NCBI GenBank assembly: GCA_044867425.1
Contig: JBIOUX010000220.1
Span: forward strand, 18,945-82,944
Length of the DNA: 64,000 bases
Origin: CAWBJP01 sp044867425
GTDB lineage: Bacteria; Actinomycetota; Acidimicrobiia; IMCC26256; BP-133
Direction of reading: 5' to 3'
Shown here: positions 43,127 through 51,229 of the stretch, in pieces
Position numbering within the stretch: position 1 is the first letter of the stretch
Layout of the letters: each line of letters starts with the position of its first letter
Translations under genes and position numbers: made by a program
Notes under the pieces: generated by a model
What the model was told of the DNA's origin: nothing
The model's input: the letters and a program-made list of their open reading frames with translations, nothing else
Databases searched by the model: none

Positions 43127-46031
43127 GCGCCGGCGTGGCGACGATGTCGCCGCGGTGATCGAGGAAGTACTGCAGGGCGTGACGGGCCACCGGACCCGAC
43201 GTCTGGGACCCTGACCCGCCGCCCCGCACGAACGAGACGACGACCACGGCCGGGTCCTCGGCCGGCGAGGCGGCGATGATCCAGGCGTCGGTGTCGCCGT
43301 TGGGGCTGGCCGGGTCCTGCGCCGTCCCCGTCTTGGCCATGGCCGAGGCCGGCAGCCCAGCCAGAATGCGCGCCGTCCCACCCACCACGGCCTGGCGCAT
43401 CCCCTGGCGAATGGGTTCGAGCACGGAGGCGAAGGGGACGGGAGCAGGCGCCGGCGTGGGGACGGGATTGGCGTTCCCGTGGGCGTCGGCGAAGCTGAGC
43501 CCGAGCCGGGGCGTGACGAGCTGGCCGGTGGCGATGGCTCCCATCCAGCGGGCCGTCTGCAGCGGCGTGGCCGTGACGTTCCCCTGGCCGATCCCGAGCA
43601 CCACGCTCGCCGCTGGATACCACGGCCGCCCTGCCTGGCGGGCAGCTTCCGGGGTGCCGAGGTAGCCGGCGCTCTCACCGCCCAAATCCACTCCCGTACG
43701 CTGGCCGACGCCCAGGGCGGTCCCGATCTCGTGGATGCGCTCGGGGCCGAGCATCTGCGCCAGCTTGTAGAAGTAGACGTCGTTGGACCAGGCCAGGGCC
43801 CCGACGAGGTTCTGGGGACCCATCGCCTTCCAGTTCCCGAAGGTGTGACCGGCGGCGGTGAAGCTGGCGCCGGTGGGGATGACCGTCTCGGGGGGCAGGG
43901 CGACGGGGCCGGCCAGGTTGGCGGCGGCCACCACGGCCTTGAACGTGGATCCCGGCGGCGCCGCGACCTGGGTGACGTGCTCCAGGGTCGGATGTCCGGG
44001 TGCGGACGTGGCCTGGCGCAGCGCGGCCTCGTCCACCGGCGGGCCGTAGATGTTGTTGTCATGGGCGGGGAGGCTGGCCATGGCCAGCACCTGGCCGGTC
44101 TTGGGGTCCATGGCCACGGCGGCGGCCAGGTCGCCCCCCGACTTGCCCAGGGCGCCGGCCAGGGCGTCGTTCAGCTGTTGCTGGAGGCCGAGGTCGACGG
44201 CGAGCCGCAGGTCAAGGCCGGGGACCGGGTCACGGTGGCGGCCCACGGCCACGGGCCGGCCCGGCGGGTCCACCAGGAAGCACTGCTCCCCCGGCACCCC
44301 GCGCAGGACGGCGTCGTAGCGCTGCTCGATCCCGGCCCGCCCCACGCGCTCCCCGGAAGGCAGGCCGGGCCAGCGTTCGTGGTCCTCGGCGGTGTCGACA
44401 CCGACGAACCCGAGGAAGGGGCCGAGCAGGGGGCCGTGAGGGTAGGTCCGCTTGGCGGAGGGCAGGAGCACGACCCCGGGGAGGGCGGCGGCGGCCACCC
44501 GCTCGGCCGTGGGTGCGTCGACGTCGGCCAGCTTGACCGCCATCTGCCTGGCGCCCTTCAGCGTCTTGCGCAACTCCCCCGGGGGGCGGCCCAACAGGCC
44601 GGCCAGCCGGCCCATCTCGGCCGGATGGCGCCGCAGGACGTGGGGGGCGGCGGCGACCTGGGTGCCGATGATGTTGGCCACGACGGGCGTGCCGTGGCGG
44701 TCGGTGATGATGCCGCGGGGCGCCGGGATGCGCAGGCAGCGGGTCATCTGGCTCTGGCCGGCCTGGCGCAGCGACTCCCCCCGGGCCGTCTGGAGGTGGC
44801 GTCCGTAGACGGCGCAGGCGACGAGCACGCCGGACAGGACCAGGGCGACGCGCTGCAGGCCCCGGGGATAGAAGGTGGCCTGCACCCAGCGGGGGGGCGC
44901 CCACAGCCGGCGCTTGGCCCCGTCCCGGCGGGCGCCGAGCACGACTCCGAAGCCGGCCAGGTAGGCGATGGCGGCCGTCCCGCCGTAGCTGAGCAGGGGG
45001 AAGGGGATTCCGGCGATGGGCAGCAGGCCGAGGTTGCCGGCCACGGAGATGACGACCTGGATGCCGAGCAGGGCGGCCAGTCCGGCGCCCACCAACATGC
45101 CCAGCCGGGTGCGGGAGGACCGGCTGGCCAGCGCCATCCGCCACACCAGCAGGAGGGTGACGAGCGTGGCGGCGATGCCTGCCACCAGCCCGAACTGCTG
45201 GGTCAGGCTGGCGAAGGCCAGGTCGCTGTGGTTCTCGGGCAGGTACTGGGCCGCCAGATGGTCAGCCGGATCCCCGAAGCGGCCCGTCAGCCCACCCGAG
45301 GCCAGGGCGATGTGGGCCTGCTGGAGCGTGTAGCTGGCGCCGTCGTCGCCCGTCCCGCTGAAGAACCCCTGGAGCCGCTCCAGCTGGTAGGAGTGGAGCA
45401 GGGGGATGGCGAGGGGCACAGCCAGGGCCACCGCCACCACCGGGGGCAGCAGGTAGCGCCAAGGGATGCGGCCGAAGAGGAGCATGGCGGCGGTGAGGGC
45501 GATCAACAGCAGGGCCGTGCTGAGGTCGGGCTGGACGACGGTGAGCCCGATGGGCACCGCCGCCACCCCCAGGGCCTTGAGCAGCCGCCGCAGCGGCGGG
45601 TCGTCCGAGGCGAGGATATGGGCCAACACCAGGAGCAGGCCGAGCTTGGCGAACTCGGACGGTTGCAGGCTGAAGCCCCCGAAGCCCACCCAGCGCCGAG
45701 CACCCTTGGCCTCCACCCCTCCCACGAGCACCACGAACAGCAGGAAGATGGACAGCCCGTAGCAGGCCCAGCCGAGCATGGCGAGGCGCTCCGCCCGCGC
45801 CTGGCGGACCCGGCGCAGCATCAGGAGGAGTACGAGGCCGGGGGCGACCACGGCCAGCTGACGGGCGGCGACCGCCCACCCGCCGACGGCGTAGAGGTTG
45901 AGCGCCCCCAGCGCCACCAGGGCGACGGCGCCGAGCAGGGCGGCGGTGTCGAACACGTGGCCGACGACGTCCCGGAGCCGGGGCGACGGCGGGGCGCTCG
46001 GCCGGGGCCCTCCCTTCTCGATTCCCAGCAT
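43119..46031 (-). CDS. FtsW/RodA (SEDS) polymerase fused to a class B penicillin-binding protein
   Basis: A 970-residue single chain. Residues about 25-375 are a SEDS glycosyltransferase with about ten membrane helices, QPSEFAKLGLLL, QPDLSTALL, the catalytic-type Asp in ENHSDLAFA (D270) and IPFPLLSYGGTAAIA. After a membrane linker, residues about 430-970 form a class B PBP: a dimerisation region with APRGIITDRHG and GRAGIEQRYDAVLRG, then a transpeptidase with STFK (Ser695, Lys698), SND (749-751) and KTG (900). All catalytic motifs of both enzymes are present. The chain should polymerise and cross-link peptidoglycan. It follows a small anchored protein and a lytic transglycosylase in the same direction. 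Confidence 0.9.
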   Translation of the reverse strand: MLGIEKGGPRPSAPPSPRLRDVVGHVFDTAALLGAVALVALGALNLYAVGGWAVAARQLAVVAPGLVLLLMLRRVRQARAERLAMLGWACYGLSIFLLFVVLVGGVEAKGARRWVGFGGFSLQPSEFAKLGLLLVLAHILASDDPPLRRLLKALGVAAVPIGLTVVQPDLSTALLLIALTAAMLLFGRIPWRYLLPPVVAVALAVPLAIPLLHSYQLERLQGFFSGTGDDGASYTLQQAHIALASGGLTGRFGDPADHLAAQYLPENHSDLAFASLTQQFGLVAGIAATLVTLLLVWRMALASRSSRTRLGMLVGAGLAALLGIQVVISVAGNLGLLPIAGIPFPLLSYGGTAAIAYLAGFGVVLGARRDGAKRRLWAPPRWVQATFYPRGLQRVALVLSGVLVACAVYGRHLQTARGESLRQAGQSQMTRCLRIPAPRGIITDRHGTPVVANIIGTQVAAAPHVLRRHPAEMGRLAGLLGRPPGELRKTLKGARQMAVKLADVDAPTAERVAAAALPGVVLLPSAKRTYPHGPLLGPFLGFVGVDTAEDHERWPGLPSGERVGRAGIEQRYDAVLRGVPGEQCFLVDPPGRPVAVGRHRDPVPGLDLRLAVDLGLQQQLNDALAGALGKSGGDLAAAVAMDPKTGQVLAMASLPAHDNNIYGPPVDEAALRQATSAPGHPTLEHVTQVAAPPGSTFKAVVAAANLAGPVALPPETVIPTGASFTAAGHTFGNWKAMGPQNLVGALAWSNDVYFYKLAQMLGPERIHEIGTALGVGQRTGVDLGGESAGYLGTPEAARQAGRPWYPAASVVLGIGQGNVTATPLQTARWMGAIATGQLVTPRLGLSFADAHGNANPVPTPAPAPVPFASVLEPIRQGMRQAVVGGTARILAGLPASAMAKTGTAQDPASPNGDTDAWIIAASPAEDPAVVVVSFVRGGGSGSQTSGPVARHALQYFLDHRGDIVATPAPN

Positions 46032-46044
46032 GGTCCCGCCCCCC

Positions 46045-46539
46045 TCAGCAGCGGTCGCCGGCGCCGGGTGGCTGCATGGCCCGGCCGGCGGCGCGCGCCG
46101 GTTGGGTCACGACGGGGATGACGGCCAGCGCCTGCCCGGGGGGCAGGTTGAGGGGCAGCGTCTGCACCAGGCGGTCCTGGCCGGGTGGGACGGAGGCGGT
46201 CCCACCCGCCTGGCGCTGCCGGGTGGTCCCGCAGCGGTCGACGACCTCGAGGTGCCAGGTGACCGGCACCGGCTGGCGCGCCGGGCTGAGGCCCACCTGC
46301 AGAAGGACCGTGCACGCCTGCCCCGCCCGGCACGTGTCGAGGGGCCGGAGTTCGACCTGGGTGATGGCTCCCGCCGCCGGAGGGGCGACGACCGGCAACG
46401 GCGCCGGCCGGCGAGGCTCCGCCGCCCGGGCGGCCGACTGGTGAGTGAGCAGCACCTGGACGTTGTGCCTGACCTCGTCGCCGAAGAGCAGGAGCTCCAG
46501 CCCCAGCACCGCGGCGAGGACGCCCACGACCGCCGCCAC
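46045..46539 (-). CDS. membrane-anchored extracytoplasmic protein of unknown function
   Basis: A 164-residue protein. An N-terminal signal-anchor (VVGVLAAVLGLELLLFG) is followed by an Ala/Pro-rich linker and a beta-rich domain with four Cys residues (DTCRAGQACTVLLQ, VVDRCG, GDRC), which may be disulfide-bonded. No family is recognised. It starts at GTG 46539 or GTG 46527 (GGGAGG fits the second spacing). It lies 13 bases upstream of the SEDS-PBP fusion and probably acts with it at the outer face of the membrane. Confidence 0.65.
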   Translation of the reverse strand: MAAVVGVLAAVLGLELLLFGDEVRHNVQVLLTHQSAARAAEPRRPAPLPVVAPPAAGAITQVELRPLDTCRAGQACTVLLQVGLSPARQPVPVTWHLEVVDRCGTTRQRQAGGTASVPPGQDRLVQTLPLNLPPGQALAVIPVVTQPARAAGRAMQPPGAGDRC

Positions 46540-46669
46540 CCTCCCAATCCTGGACAGGCGTCGTTGTTCGATAGTTGTTGGTTACCCGCCCCAGGAAAGG
46601 CGAGAACCTCGTGTGGCGGCCGCTACCGCTTCCGGCGGCGGAGCGTGGCCGGCGCCGCGGGGTTCAGGA

Positions 46670-47314
46670 TCATGCGAAGACGGGCCGCAGGGCCAGTACC
46701 CGGTCGGCGTAGGCCTCCGCCTCGGCGTAGGGGCCGTTCCGGAGCAGCGCCGTCAGGCCCTGGTTGTAGGCGATGAGGGCCTGGCGGAGATCGCCCGACG
46801 TCCGGTTGAGCAGATGCTGCATGAACCGGGCCGCCATCCGGGCGTTGGCCACAGGATCGAAGGGGTCAAGCTTGTGGTCGAGCTTCAGGAGCCGGTGGGA
46901 GATGAAGTCGACGGTGGCCGGGGTGAGCTGCAACACCCCGACGGCCTGGGCATAGGAGACGGCATTCACCCGCCAGCTCGACTCCGCCCACGCCTGGGCG
47001 AGGACGAGATCGGCGGGGAGCCCGTACTCGTGGGCGACCTGGGTGAGGATGGGCCGGAGCGCCATCCGTTCGGCGGGGATGGGCCAGCCGTCGACGTGGA
47101 GCGGGGCCGGCGCCGCCGGGGCGGGCGCGACGGCCGCGGCTTCGGGCGGGACGGGTGCGGCGGCCGCTTCCGCCGGGGCGGGCGCGGCCGGCGCCGCTTC
47201 GGCCGCCGCCGGCCTGGTCTCCAGGCTCGGCGCCGCCGCCATTCCGGCCCTGAGCGTCATCAGGAAGAGCACAATGACGGTTGTTCGGCGCGGTATGAGC
47301 ACGCGTCGATGCAT
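46670..47314 (-). CDS. lytic transglycosylase (SLT domain), secreted
   Basis: A 214-residue protein. A basic N-terminus and hydrophobic segment form a signal or anchor. An Ala/Pro-rich linker (residues about 30-71) follows, then an SLT-type transglycosylase with catalytic Glu111 in QAWAESSWRVNAVS, the AVGVLQLTPATV segment and DPVANARMAARFM, AYNQGLTALLRNG. It would cleave glycan strands by forming anhydromuramic ends. It precedes the anchored protein and the SEDS-PBP fusion in the same direction. AGGAGGGA sits about ten bases before ATG 47314. Confidence 0.88.
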   Translation of the reverse strand: MHRRVLIPRRTTVIVLFLMTLRAGMAAAPSLETRPAAAEAAPAAPAPAEAAAAPVPPEAAAVAPAPAAPAPLHVDGWPIPAERMALRPILTQVAHEYGLPADLVLAQAWAESSWRVNAVSYAQAVGVLQLTPATVDFISHRLLKLDHKLDPFDPVANARMAARFMQHLLNRTSGDLRQALIAYNQGLTALLRNGPYAEAEAYADRVLALRPVFA

Positions 47315-47660
47315 AAAAAGAGTCCCTCCTGGGTACTACCCCCACCTGCAAGGTGCCCGCGTGGGGTAGCCGAATTTCTCGCGTCTGCTGCGACACTGTG
47401 ACGGCTACGCGCAAGTCGCGCAAGAGGTTTCGGGCTAACCGCGTCTCCTCTTGAGACAAAACTTTGGGTCGCGGCTATTGCAGGAAAATCCTGGAATCCC
47501 CTTTACGTTATTCCAGAATCAGGTATTCGGCCATTCCACAAATAACCAATGGCCCCGCCACCAGCACCTTTGCCTCCCCGGCGCCCCGAAGCGCGCTCGC
47601 ATGGCAGATCCTGGGAGGGAGAACGGCGTCCGTAACGGGAGCCGTGCCCGGAAGGACTGA
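47315..47660. promoter_or_regulatory. 346-base divergent intergenic region with structured leader
   Basis: This region separates the lytic transglycosylase (left, minus) from the DM13 gene (right, plus). Near the left end (47336-47369), CTACCCC pairs with GGGGTAG and encloses a second hairpin, CACCT/AGGTG. The structure lies in the transglycosylase leader just upstream of its binding site. AT-rich stretches at about 47455-47550 may carry promoters. The 47427-47447 stretch looks faintly like a degenerate arm of the palindromic element but is not convincing. I see no gene in the region. Confidence 0.5.
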
Positions 47661-48323
47661 GTGGCGATGCGCTGGTACGAATTGGCACCCGAAGCTGTGC
47701 TCGGGGTGGGGCTCCTGGTCTTCCTCGTCGACGAGACGGACGCCGCCACCAGTGCGTTCAAGAGCGGCCGGGCCGTCGCCCTCATGGCCGGGGCCGCGAT
47801 CGGATGGCTGGTTGTCCGGGTCGTCCTCGCCCGGGTGCTGCGCCGGCCGGCGGCCCGGGCCGCCGTGCTCCTGCCGGCGAGCCTCGCCATCCTGGCCGTC
47901 GTCGTCCTTCCCGCCTACCACGATGAGCGGGTGGTCGAGACGCTGAAGGCCGCCGCCGGGCCCGGCGTGCCGGCCACAACTCCGGCGCCGGCAGAACCGG
48001 TCCGCCTCCGGAGCGGTTCGTTCCGGGGCATCGACCACCGGGCGGCGGGCATGGTCAACATCTACCGCCATCCCGACGGCCGCCACGTCGTCGGACTGGA
48101 GGACTTCGACATCCAGCCGGGACCCGACTACGACCTCTACCTGGTCCCCGGTCCCCACCGTACCGACCGCAGTGGCGGTGTGCGGCTCGACGACCTCCGA
48201 GGCAACCAGGGCACGCAGTTCTACGACACACCCACCGACCTCGAACTCGGCGACGGTCCGTGGACGGTGCTGGTGTGGTGCCAGACCTTCGGCGTGCCCG
48301 TCGCCCACGCCACCCCGGCCTGA
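47661..48323 (+). CDS. DM13 domain protein with membrane segments
   Basis: A 220-residue protein. The N-terminal half has two or three hydrophobic segments (LGVGLLVFLVDE, ALMAGAAIGWLVVRVVLA, AVLLPASLAILAVVV). The second half is a DM13-type domain: SGSFRGIDHRAAGMVNIYRH, LEDFDIQPGPDYDLYLVPGP, GNQGTQFYDTPTDLELGDGPW and the closing VLVWCQTFGVPVAHAT. DM13 domains are thought to have redox-related roles. Start GTG 47661 or ATG 47667. The next gene, on the other strand, ends 4 bases away. Confidence 0.82.
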   Translation: MAMRWYELAPEAVLGVGLLVFLVDETDAATSAFKSGRAVALMAGAAIGWLVVRVVLARVLRRPAARAAVLLPASLAILAVVVLPAYHDERVVETLKAAAGPGVPATTPAPAEPVRLRSGSFRGIDHRAAGMVNIYRHPDGRHVVGLEDFDIQPGPDYDLYLVPGPHRTDRSGGVRLDDLRGNQGTQFYDTPTDLELGDGPWTVLVWCQTFGVPVAHATPA

Positions 48324-48326
48324 CGC

Positions 48327-48842
48327 CTAGTTGACCAGGGTTTCCGGCACGGGAAGGTCGAGGACGGCGAGCAGTTCCGCCAGCCGGCGGTCGAGCTGTC
48401 GGCCGGTGGCGGCGATGTCAGGCTGCTCGAAGCTGGCGAAGCGCGTGCTCGGCTGATCGATGGCGAAGTGGGTCCCGCCATCGCGGTCCTCGTAGAGGAC
48501 GGTCCGCAGCGGGGCGTAGAGCATCACTCCGGGATCGTGGCGGAACATCGTCTCGGCCACCGTGTGGTTGCCCATCAGGTAGGTGACGCAGCGCGAGGTG
48601 TGTCCGGCGAGGCTCATCACCGGCCCCACATCGACCGTCCCGTAGCGGAGAAAGCCGTTGGGGGCGAGCTCCGGCGTCCGCTCCAGGACGGCCTCCCAGG
48701 TCCCGAACTCGCCGAGACACGCCGGGTTGAACGCCGGCACCGCCTCCTCGTAGCGGGCTCGGAACTCGTCGAAGGGGACGTCGACGTCGAACACGAGCCT
48801 GGTGACCGAATGGGACGCGGCGGAGAACCCTTTGTCGGACAT
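48327..48842 (-). CDS. DUF302 domain protein
   Basis: A 171-residue protein with a DUF302-like fold: RLVFDVDVPFDEFRARYEE, NGFLRYGTVDVGPVMSL, GNHTVAETMFRHDPGVML, YAPLRTVLYEDRDGG and the C-terminal helix RRLAELLAVLDLP. The family is widespread and its function uncertain. ATG 48842 has GGGGAG five bases upstream, so this start is well supported. The decayed MOSC gene lies just upstream in the same direction. Confidence 0.8.
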   Translation of the reverse strand: MSDKGFSAASHSVTRLVFDVDVPFDEFRARYEEAVPAFNPACLGEFGTWEAVLERTPELAPNGFLRYGTVDVGPVMSLAGHTSRCVTYLMGNHTVAETMFRHDPGVMLYAPLRTVLYEDRDGGTHFAIDQPSTRFASFEQPDIAATGRQLDRRLAELLAVLDLPVPETLVN

Positions 48843-48876
48843 GGCAACTCCCCTGAAGCAGCGCGCTCCGGCCGCC

Positions 48877-49541
48877 TCAGCGTAGGACGATGGGGTCCCC
48901 GGCGCGCACCGTGCCCGGCGACTCGACGACGGCGTAGACGCCAGCACAGGGATGCCGATCGCCGCCGCCGATGTCGAGGCGGTTGTGCCGGGTGAGCGTC
49001 CGCAGGATGTGGGCGTCCTTGGGCAGGTCCTCCTGGGCCAGTGTCGTCATCACGCAGCGGGCGTCAGGCACGGCCACATGGAGGCGGACGTCATCGCCGG
49101 CAGCGAGGCCCCGGCCCACCCAGCCGTTCTCGACGAATCCGGTGCCGTCGGTGTCGACGATGATGTTCATCCGGAAGCGCCGCTCATCGAATTGGCTCCC
49201 GGGACGCAGCTTGTTCAGCGTGTCGAGCGTCGACGTGGTCAGCAACGTGACGGGAAACGCGTCGAAGAACGCACCGACGACGGAAGAAGACAGTCCCAGG
49301 TGGACGTCGCGTCCGAACCAGCGGGACAGCGTGGCGTCGCAGCCGGCTGCGTCGCTGGTCACCGATGTCCCGTCGGCCCGCGTGATCCGCACCGGCGGCA
49401 GCGTCGATGAAGGCGTAGGCCCGGTCGCCCACGAACCCGGAGGCGGTCAGCTCCAAGGGACGCGACCTGCTCTCCCAGCATCGACTTCACGGGGAAACGC
49501 CAGAGCGCCGCCGTACACCCGACCGTGTCGCTCGAGGTCAT
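48877..49541 (-). pseudogene. decayed MOSC domain protein
   Basis: Three frames together give one MOSC-like protein. The first gives AALWRFPVKSMLGEQVASL (the N-terminal barrel). The second takes over after what looks like an extra G near 49448 and gives ELTASGFVGDRAYAFIDAA. Then about 30 residues expected before the next part are missing and the frame changes again, giving VRITRADGTSVTSDAAGCDA and the rest of the MOSC domain with LNKLRPGSQFDERRFRMNI, ARCVMTTLAQEDLPKD, and a proper C-terminus. A one-base insertion plus a roughly 90-base in-gene deletion would explain it. It looks non-functional unless the sequence is wrong. Confidence 0.72.
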
Positions 49542-49657
49542 GGGTTCCCCCCCCGTTCCCCGGCCCGTCCACGGGATTTTGCCGCACCGATGAGTTCCGG
49601 GATGGCGGATCGTCCAAGCTGGCGACCACGTTCACACTTCGTGAAGGAGCCACAGAA

Positions 49658-50437
49658 ATGCCCAAGCGTGACTCGGCGCCGCTCGGCGCCCCCTGTTGGG
49701 TCGACCTGTTCACCACTGATCCCGAACAGAGCAAGGCGTTCTACGGCCGGCTGCTGGGCTGGACCGCCGAAGACGCCGGCCCCGAGTACGGCGGTTACAT
49801 CAACTTCTCCAAGGACGGGGTGCCCGTCGCCGGGGGCATGCGCAACGACGGCACCCAGGGCGTCCCGGACCACTGGAACGTCTACCTGGCCACCGCCGAC
49901 GCCAAGGCCACCGTCGACGCCGCCGCGGCCAACGGCGGCACCGTGATCGTCCCGGCCATGGACGTCCCGGGCGACATCGGCACCATGGCCGTCGTGACCG
50001 ACGCCGGCCAGGCCGCCGTCGGCATCTGGCAGCCGGGCGTGCACAAGGGCTTCGGGATCTTCAACGAGCCCGGCACGCCGGCCTGGTTCCAGCTGAACAG
50101 CCGGGACTACGACGCCTCGGTGCGGTTCTATGAGCAGGTGTTCGGCTGGGACACCCACGTCATGAGCGACACGCCCGAGTTCCGCTACACCACCCTCGGC
50201 GAGGGCGACGCGGCGCGGGCGGGGATCATGGACTCCAGCGGCTTCCTGCCCGAAGGTGTCCCGCCCCACTGGTCCGTCATCTTCCGGGTCGACGACGTGG
50301 ATGCCGCCCTGGCCACCATCGTCGATCTCGGTGGTTCCGTCGTCATGCCCGCCGAGGACACCCCGTACGGGCGCCTGGCCCAGGCTGCCGATCCGACCGG
50401 CGCCAACTTCGGGCTCGTCGCCGACATCCCCGCCTGA
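49658..50437 (+). CDS. two-domain VOC family protein
   Basis: A 259-residue protein made of two VOC units. The first has CWVDLFTTDPEQSKAFYGRLLGW and the second AWFQLNSRDYDASVRFYEQVFGW, each ending in a metal-contact or DPTGANFGL strand. It resembles the actinobacterial double VOC proteins of glyoxalase-like type. Substrate unknown. ATG 49658 has AAGGAG at the right distance. The region before it contains the decayed MOSC gene on the other strand. Confidence 0.88.
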   Translation: MPKRDSAPLGAPCWVDLFTTDPEQSKAFYGRLLGWTAEDAGPEYGGYINFSKDGVPVAGGMRNDGTQGVPDHWNVYLATADAKATVDAAAANGGTVIVPAMDVPGDIGTMAVVTDAGQAAVGIWQPGVHKGFGIFNEPGTPAWFQLNSRDYDASVRFYEQVFGWDTHVMSDTPEFRYTTLGEGDAARAGIMDSSGFLPEGVPPHWSVIFRVDDVDAALATIVDLGGSVVMPAEDTPYGRLAQAADPTGANFGLVADIPA

Positions 50438-50492
50438 TGTGAGGCCGCTTCCGGGGGGCGTGGGGCCAGATCCGCCCACACCCCCGGCGGAG

Positions 50493-50702
50493 CTATGCCA
50501 GCTTGGGCAGAACCTCGTCTCCGTAGAAGCGGAAGAACCCGTCCTGGTCGGGGCCGACCTGGTGGACGTACACATGGTCGTAGCCGGCCTCGAGGTACTT
50601 CTCGATCTCGGCCCGGTGGCGCTCGGGATCGGGCCCGCACACCACCACGTCGGCCACGTCAGCCGGTTCCACGTTACTGGACAGGGCGTAGCCGATCTCC
50701 AT
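50493..50702 (-). pseudogene. internally deleted F420-dependent LLM oxidoreductase
   Basis: A 69-residue frame. The first nine residues, MEIGYALSS, match the start of F420-dependent LLM (TIGR03557-like) oxidoreductases. The next part, VADVVVCGPDPERHRAEIE through DHVYVHQVGPDQDGFFRFYG and EVLPKL, matches the very C-terminus of the same family. About 230 residues, the central TIM barrel, are missing. The start codon overlaps the preceding stop in TGATG. Because both ends remain in frame, the short protein could still be translated, but it cannot bind F420 as the family does. Confidence 0.75.
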
Positions 50703-50926
50703 CACGACTTGCTGGCCGTGGCCTTGCCTCCCTTGCGGCCGGCGGCTTTCTTCTGGGCCGTGGTGCCGCCCTGCGACGGGCTGCTCCCCGAGCCGCTCTT
50801 CTTGCCGCCGCGACTCGATGCCCCCGGCGAGTTGGCGATGCGGGCCGCCCGCTCCTTGGACATTCCTTTGTCTTTCAGGGCTTCGTACTGCTTTTCGTTC
50901 TTCACGCTCGGGCGCTTGTTGGGCAT
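50702..50926 (-). CDS. small basic DUF7218-like protein
   Basis: A 74-residue protein rich in Lys, Ser and Gly. Its N-terminus (KRPSVKNEKQYEALKDKG then MSKERAARIANSPGAS) matches a small actinobacterial family (DUF7218) that has a helical KEKQYEAL... segment followed by a disordered Lys/Gly tail. It is probably nucleic-acid- or stress-related by composition, but this is unproven. GGAGGA lies about eight bases before ATG 50926. The truncated LLM gene starts in overlap with its stop. Confidence 0.75.
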   Translation of the reverse strand: MPNKRPSVKNEKQYEALKDKGMSKERAARIANSPGASSRGGKKSGSGSSPSQGGTTAQKKAAGRKGGKATASKS

Positions 50927-51229
50927 GCGACGGGTCCTCCTCCACTGGGCAACATGGCCTGTATCCGCCAGATACCCGGCGTCGCCCCGCCGGCAAACGC
51001 GAGGGTCCCGACCGCCGAGCTAACGGCTGCGGCGCAACTAGCTCGCCTCCCCGACTGGTGGCGACGGCACTCGCTCCGTCCCGTTCTGGCGTTCCTGCGC
51101 AACGGACGTGCGTTGCAGACGAACGCCGGAACGATCCGGGCCTCTTCATCGCCGTACTCCAGCGGATGTAGCGCCGCCTACGCCCCTCGGCGGACGACGG
51201 CGGCCGTCTCCCCGCCTACCGTTTCCTCC
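50927..51229. other. 303-base intergenic region with a hairpin
   Basis: No gene is visible. A two-tier inverted repeat lies at 51088-51127: outer arms GGCGTT/AACGCC and inner arms GCAACG/CGTTGC around the loop GACGTG. Its position, about 100 bases before the histidine kinase start and far from the neighbouring stops, suggests a regulatory structure or a leftover element. The rest is ordinary GC-rich spacer with no recognised site. Confidence 0.4.

Noticed and set aside
47427..47447. Third copy of the palindromic element
   Set aside because: Only a short, degenerate arm-like string (GGTTTCGGGCTAACCGCG) is seen, with no partner arm.
47315..47520. c-di-AMP (ydaO-type) riboswitch before the transglycosylase
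   Set aside because: The gene context fits, but the consensus strings of that riboswitch are not present. Only simple hairpins are seen.
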